Shown here: positions 58,999 through 64,000 of the stretch, piece after piece
Layout of the letters: the number at the start of each line of letters is the position of its first letter
Numbering within the stretch: the first letter of the stretch is position 1
Assembly (NCBI GenBank): GCA_003952965.2
Contig: CM025854.1
Coordinates: 6,752,663-6,816,662, forward strand
DNA length: 64,000 nucleotides
Direction: 5' to 3'
Source of the DNA: Morella rubra
Lineage: Eukaryota > Streptophyta > Magnoliopsida > Fagales > Myricaceae
Position numbers and translations under genes: made by a program
Notes under the pieces: generated by a model
Told to the model about the DNA's origin: nothing
Databases searched by the model: none
The model's input: the letters and a program-made list of their open reading frames with translations, nothing else

Positions 58999-59440
58999 TG
59001 CTAGGTTGACCATGGAACACTTGGGGAGAAGTATCACCAATGTCGGGGGACAGACAGAGTGACCAGCTTGGGGACGCCTTTTTAGTGGAGTTAAAGAGAG
59101 TATTCGGGCGATAGTGAGGCCGACGCATTCGTTGTGCATGGAGCTCCAATGCCGCTTGACCGGTCTAGAGACCAAACTTGCTCTAACGAATAGGGCTCTA
59201 ACGGAAGAGTTGAATATTATGCGGATGGAACTGTTCTCTGTGAGAGAACAATTGTCTGAGTTGTCCCAGTCTGTCCATACAGTTTCGATACAGCTGCAGA
59301 CACTCGTCAGACGGGTGGATAATATGGAGGAGCATTTGGCGCATGTTCGTGACGCCCTCGACAAGATCTGGACGAGCCAACTCGTGATTTGGACTAGTTT
59401 CTTGTTTATGCTTTATCACTATTATTTATTTACCGTTTGA
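58999..59440 (+). pseudogene. Partial copy of the accessory gene (coiled-coil tail only)
   Basis: Frame 59114-59440 encodes MELQCRLTGLETKLAL, SVREQLSELSQSVHTV and RRVDNMEEHLAHVRDALDKI, a coiled coil. Its end is similar to RVVHIEKHLSQIRDVLKI at the end of the full accessory gene (62740-62795). The N-terminal domain is absent. It is preceded by a leader with a donor-like CAG/GTAAAA (58745), as for the second copy. I read it as a deleted duplicate of the 5' transcription unit. Confidence 0.65.
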
Positions 59441-60355
59441 AAGACCATCTCCGGCTTGTACTAGACATTATGATTGTGTTTTTCGTATATTAGGATTATT
59501 TTTGATATTTTATATTAGTTTATGTTTTTCATTGATTTAAATTTATTATAATTTAAACGGATAATTAGTACGAATTAACGGGTGATTATACGAGTGCTAT
59601 GTTAACGGAACGATTAGTGTAATTAGCTTGTAATTACAATTAAATAGGTGATTAGTAAGTTAATTTAAGTGAAGGAAGTTAAATTTAGTGAATTTAACAA
59701 CAAAACAAAAGAAATTTTAAATAAATCTGCTATGGGTTCGGACGCCATGCATAACGTTCGGACGTGACTACAAAGGTAGGTGTTCGAACATAGAGGGGTA
59801 GAGTCCGACTCGAATGACAAAATAAAGCAGTTGGAACGGTTAATTAATACGTCCGGACACTATTGTAGCAGTCGCATGGCTTACACGTGTTTACGTTATA
59901 CGATATCGAAAACAGTTGTATCCGTTCGGACCGTATTACACAGTCCGGACGCTACTGTAACGTTGCATGGTTTACACGTGTTTATGTTACCCGCCAGTTG
60001 AAAACAGTTGTTTCCGTCCGAACGGTATCATTTTCAAGTTTGGACGTCCTATCAGCCAATCGTACGTTGCCACATCGCGCGATATCAGCGGAATGTCGTT
60101 CGCACGTCTAAAAACATGTTCGTACGGACTTATTGCGGGGAACGGTTTTAAACGGTTTAAATTTTGGCATTTAATACTAAGTACGTTGATTGGCCACGTG
60201 TGCAACATACTGTCCGGACGCCATGTTAAAAGTCTGGATGCTATCGACGATTTCTGAATAGTCGAACAGTTCGACATTTTCAAAACTACCACGTCATTTC
60301 TCATCAAAACTCTCTAAATCTCTATTCTTTTCTTCTAAAATCTTGGCGTAATATC

Positions 60356-61008
60356 TCATACCGAGTTTAACCGTCCACCTCGAAATAGTAATTCGTCTCG
60401 GGATAATGTATGGGTATCTCACAAACACTCAGGATAGATAAGCTCACCACCCAAGTAGAACACAAAGGGATACAGAAATCACCACCCAATGTAATCCAAC
60501 ATGGGATACAGAGCAAGAACTCGCCACCTATCGGAATCCACCAAGGATAAGAGTTTGTAGAAGAAATCCTTCTTCAAAGTAGCCTAAGGCTCAAGTTGTA
60601 TAAACACTCAAAATCTCTTTTTCCACTACAAGAGAAGGGTTTAAATAGCAAAACTTGGAACAACCCTCCAAGCATGAGTAAATGAAAATTACATCTTCCA
60701 AAATATTAATTGAGACATAAAGACTCTTAGGGAAATGAAAAGACATGTTGAAAATCCAAAAGAACAAGCTAAAAATAGCAAACTCGTCCAAAATTCGCTG
60801 GACCTCGGAATTAGCTGCCAGCCTGACCTCCTTGGAGTAATTCAACCATAACTTCGTCTAGAAAAATCCAAATTGTACGCCATTTGATGTGTTGGAAACT
60901 AGATTCGTAAAGCTTTCCAACAAGCCATACCTAGAACAGAAAACCTTCGTGAATCATTCCAGACTTTAATTTTAATCTTGACCTTCTGTGCTGACCACAC
61001 TTGTGTCA
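60356..61008 (-). mobile_element. 653-bp solo LTR inside CACTA element 3
   Basis: Flanked by a perfect 5-bp duplication ATATC (60351-60355 and 61009-61013). On the minus strand it starts TGACACAAGTGTGG and ends CGGTATGA, close to TG...CA. A TATA-like CTATTTAAA lies at about 60650 on the minus strand. No coding sequence. The parent family is not recognised. Confidence 0.75.
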
Positions 61009-61041
61009 ATATCACTCTATCGAGGATCTAATCACGTTTAG

Positions 61042-61587
61042 GTATGTTTTGCTTGCTTTTAACACGATTTTAACTATAAAATTTTGATTTTTTTATAGTT
61101 TTACGTATAGAATTTCAATTCCATTTTTTGCATAGTACATTGTGTTTTTTGATTGATTTTTACGTTGAAATTGATTATGTTAAGTGTTAGGATTGTTTTA
61201 AGTATTAGTTTGTGTTTTGGTGTGTTTTTGGGCGTGTGTGGAGGTGGAGGGACGCTGCCATGGCTGAGTTAACTCGGCAGTCCTCCCTCAGTGTCCGGAC
61301 GCTTTTTGACGTCGGACATTAATTTGTCCGACAATTGTAATGCCGTTCAGAGGCATACGTTGTCGTTTTGATTTTGTCCGACACTTTTTAATTTAGTCCG
61401 GACGTTTTAATGTTGAAATTAAATATTTTTTTATTTGTTTAACGTTCGGACGGATATTATTTATGGGTCCAGACAGCTTTGTGTTCGGGCACTTTAACTT
61501 AGCGTCCGGACGTCTTCAACTCTTCTTTTGGACGCTATTTTCGTGTTCGGACGTATTTTCTAATCGTGCGAACGCTTGTTATGCAGA
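61042..61587 (+). other. Probable leader intron of the accessory gene, element 3
   Basis: Donor-like TTTAG/GTATGTTT near 61042 and acceptor-like TTATGCAG near 61586, twelve bases before the ATG at 61599. Palindromic GTCCGGAC variants lie inside it. Inferred by eye. Confidence 0.45.
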
Positions 61588-61598
61588 TTGAAAAAAAA

Positions 61599-62815
61599 AT
61601 GAGCAAGCGTGCACGTACGAGCAGCCAGGCTGATATCGAGCAACCTTCCGGTTCTACTTTGAAGTTGGAGCAGCATACAACAATTGTTATGTCCCGCTCG
61701 ATTGTTGTCGAGCGGGACATAAAGTTGGCGGATTTCTACGACCTAACTTTTGAGGGTCGGACGCTTCCGGAGGTGGTGGAGGAGATAGGTTGGCTTCCGT
61801 TGATCATAGGACCGGGTATGCATCGAAAAACCTAGTGCGGGAGTTCTATTGTGCTATTTTACGGCGACGGACATCGAGGAGCCTAGTATGGAGCTCACAG
61901 TCCGTAATGTTCCGATCATATTCTCGCCGACGAGTTGGCGAATTCTTGGGGTACGAGAGAGATTTGACAGCGTTCCCAAACCTGCCAATGAGCGAGGAGG
62001 GCCGGCCTACTAAGGCCGAGGTATTCCGGGCCATGCTGGGCGATGATACATTGATTTTGGATGGAGCTTATATGGTACACGGGCAGTTGCGTCCTTTTTG
62101 GCGGATCATGCACCTGATCCTATGCTCCGCCATCGACCCGAGGAAGCACACTACGGAGTTGTCTTATAGTCGGGCGGAGTTCTTGTACCTGGTAGTTGTA
62201 CGGGGGCTACCTGTTGATATGGCATCATACATCTACAGTCCGTTCGTGCGGAGGCCTGAAGACGGATGCTTAATTTCATTGCGCACGGGATTCTACTGAC
62301 CCAGTTCCTGCACTCCCTGCTGGTACCCGAGGGTGCTGACGAGCCGAGGGCCATTCCAGTTGGGTCTATCAACAAGACAACGCTCTCCAAATCGCTTGCC
62401 CAGACACGCGGAGCACTAAATACCGCTCGGCTGCTAGAGTTAGATGACAGGAGCAGCCTGAGGAGGCTGGGGAGCAGGATCCTGGGCAGAGCTCGACCCA
62501 GGGATTTGGGGCACAGCGACCGGTTGGATGGACGACATGATGACGAGCTGACTGAGCGGATGGAATCGGTCTTGCGGCCACCCATGAGATGGTCAGTGAT
62601 ATCAGTTGTCGGCTGACAACTTTGGAGCAAAAGGTCATGGACATGGACTTGGGTGGAAGAAGGAGATCGCTACGGTTCAGGAGGCCATGAGGAAAGTGGC
62701 AACCAGTGCTAGCTTATTTGCATTGACTCAGCGGGTCGTGCATATAGAGAAGCACCTTAGTCAAATCCGTGACGTTCTAAAAATCACGGATGATGACGAT
62801 GATGACTTGTAGCTT
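61599..62815 (+). pseudogene. Accessory 'putative plant transposon protein' gene, element 3
   Basis: The ATG at 61599 opens MSKRARTSSQADIEQPSG and ...SIVVERDIKLADFYDL, then the frame shifts near 61800 into LVREFYCAILRRR (61814), SRRRVGEFLGY, FWRIMHLILCSAIDPRKHTTELSYSRAEFLYLVVVRGLPVDMASYI (62096-62234), and again near 62270 into LNFIAHGILLTQFLHSLLVPEGADE and VGSINKTTLSKSLAQTRG. The tail has RVVHIEKHLSQIRDVLKI and a run of aspartates before the stop at 62813. It is the best preserved of the three accessory genes and needs only about three frame corrections, so this element is probably the youngest. Function unknown. Confidence 0.87.
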
Positions 62816-63029
62816 TATTATGATGTTTATTTTATTTTTATTATGTTTTGAGGACATTTACTTTTCTATTATGTTTTGTGGACATTGATTTGTATTTATT
62901 TGATGTTTTTGTTTATATTATGTTTTGACGATATTTGATATATTTATGTTATCTCAGTTATGTTATAATTGTATTAGAACTTAATACAATATGAATTATT
63001 TTTAGAAAAAATAATAAAAGTTCCTCAAA

Positions 63030-63845
63030 ACCCGTTCGAATGACTTTGAAACCGTCCGAACGGTTTATTATATGGTCGGGACGATTTCGTTTACGATCCT
63101 TTATTTAGACGCTGTCATTTGGGGATTTCCAAACGACGTCGTGCAATGTAAGATACCATTTGGACGATTTTGTGAGTCCGGACGTTTATGTTTGACCAAA
63201 CGCTGTCATTTGAGGAATACTAAACGGAGACCAAAGATAGCGTTCGGACTGTTTGAAGCGGTTCGGACGGTTAGGAATTTTAGGCGGCAACAATTCCCTC
63301 GAAAACTAATACACATAAGTGTCCGAACTTAATTTTACTCGTCCGAACGGTATTCAATCGTTTCAAAGTTGTAGAATCGCAGACAGGGGAGAAAAACAGG
63401 AAACACATAAACTCTCTGATTTGAGCAAGAGGAGAAGACGGAGAGCTGATTTTAAGTGTCCAACCTCATTGAATCTGGGTGGAAGAGCAACTCATTCAGA
63501 ATTTCCATTTTTGGATTGCATTTGAGGTTAGTGGGTTCTAAATTGAATTGTTTTAGGATGAAAAGCATGATTTTAGGATATAAAAGCATGTGTTTTTCGA
63601 AATTTTTAGGTCTAAAATGATAGCAATTGAGTTTGGCTTGGTTGTGATGTGTTTATATTGAAGTGTTTGTGATTTGGGTTGATTTTGGCAAGAATTTGTA
63701 GTGAAAATGGAGTCTGTGCGTCGAAGAACTGTCTTGTTCGACAATCGCAGTCCGATGGATTATGTCCGTCGGACTCTTTTTTTGGTTCGGACGCAAACGC
63801 TTATGGTTTGTGTGGACGGTTTAGATTACGTCTGAACGGTTATTA
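63030..63845. repeat. Element 3 internal GTCCGGAC-type cluster
   Basis: Words such as CCGTCCGAACGG (63053), AGTCCGGACG (63176), GTTCGGACGG (63261) and GTTCGGACG (63785) between the accessory gene and the TNP2 leader, matching the position of internal clusters in elements 1 and 2. A donor-like GAG/GTTAGT at about 63527 suggests the TNP2 leader intron starts here. Confidence 0.75.
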
Positions 63846-63871
63846 GCTTTTATGTTGTTGCATTCATTAGT

Positions 63872-64000
63872 AGCCTTAGCCCCCCGTTTAAGAATTACAC
63901 GGAGTTCGGATAACGAACTCGGTTTAATTCTTGAATTGTCCACGTTATGGACAGTTTGAGTTTACAATATGCGTAATGTGCGTAATTATTTCTGCTATTG
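63872..64000 (+). promoter_or_regulatory. Structured TNP2 leader segment, element 3 (cut by window end)
   Basis: AGCCTTAGCCCC at 63872-63883, short hairpin 63890-63932 (stems AAGAATTA / TAATTCTT and GAGTTCG / CGAACTC), then the box TTGAATTGTCCA + 5 nt + TGGACAGTTTGAG (63931-63960). The following fold-back would begin at about 63960 and lies mostly outside. Confidence 0.75.

Larger units (their letters stand above)
57914..64000 (+). mobile_element. CACTA transposon, element 3, runs off the window
   Basis: Left terminus CACTACAAGAAATATAGC followed by GTGACAAA / TTTGTCACC words. The preceding 3 bases, ACA, are the expected left target duplication, but the right one is outside. Private motif GTCCGGAC and variants (GTTCGGAC, GTCCGAAC). 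Contents: a partial accessory-gene copy (58999-59440), a solo LTR (60356-61008), a second accessory gene (61599-62815), internal palindromes, and the start of the structured TNP2 leader (63872-64000). TNP2 would lie beyond the window end. Confidence 0.85.

Overview
This is nuclear DNA from a flowering plant, most likely a eudicot. The evidence is the set of repeats: Copia elements of the Tnt1 and SIRE types, a Tekay/Del-type Gypsy element with a solo LTR and a further LTR copy, hAT and PIF/Harbinger-like elements, and several CACTA (En/Spm) transposons. The species cannot be read from the sequence. I found no intact host gene, tRNA, rRNA or CRISPR array. Every protein-coding stretch I can recognise belongs to a transposable element and carries stops or frameshifts, so the window is a nested transposon graveyard.

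Layout. 1-1.8 kb: end of a Copia element and an LTR. 2357-4793: complete solo Gypsy LTR with target duplication CACAT. 4.8-6.3 kb: unassigned. 6262-11428: Tnt1-like Copia with decayed gag and pol. 11.4-14.7 kb: Copia LTR pieces and one CACTA end. 14.7-18.1 kb: decayed hAT transposase (minus strand) and a 958-bp non-autonomous hAT. 18.8-20.7 kb: SIRE-type Copia in which one LTR has a polypurine tract before it and a primer-binding site after it. 21736-26761: Gypsy element (minus strand) flanked by GATTC but internally deleted. 27.0-28.4 kb: a 193-bp MITE and a 714-bp hAT inside a CACTA remnant. 28.5-43 kb: a local tandem duplication whose first copy holds a complete 10.5-kb CACTA (30191-40721, target duplication CTG), while the second copy keeps the empty site. 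42965-57913: a second CACTA with an hAT element (43182-48421) inserted in its left end. 57914-64000: a third CACTA running off the window.

The three large CACTA elements share one plan. Transcription runs from a 5' end crowded with short palindromes, through an accessory gene of the 'putative plant transposon protein' type, a second palindrome cluster, a leader, the TNP2 transposase and then a TNPA-like gene (the last two lie outside the window for the third element). Each element has its own CpG palindrome: GTTCGAAC, GATCGATC or GTCCGGAC, all of the form GNNCGNNC.

The observation I rate highest is a structured segment just upstream of TNP2, in what looks like a leader intron. A 12+13-nt box is nearly identical in all three elements. 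It is preceded by a short hairpin whose stem differs in each element, and in the two elements where the region is complete it is followed by a ~250-bp fold-back of nearly equal length and unrelated sequence. Pairing is kept while sequence is not, which points to a selected structure.
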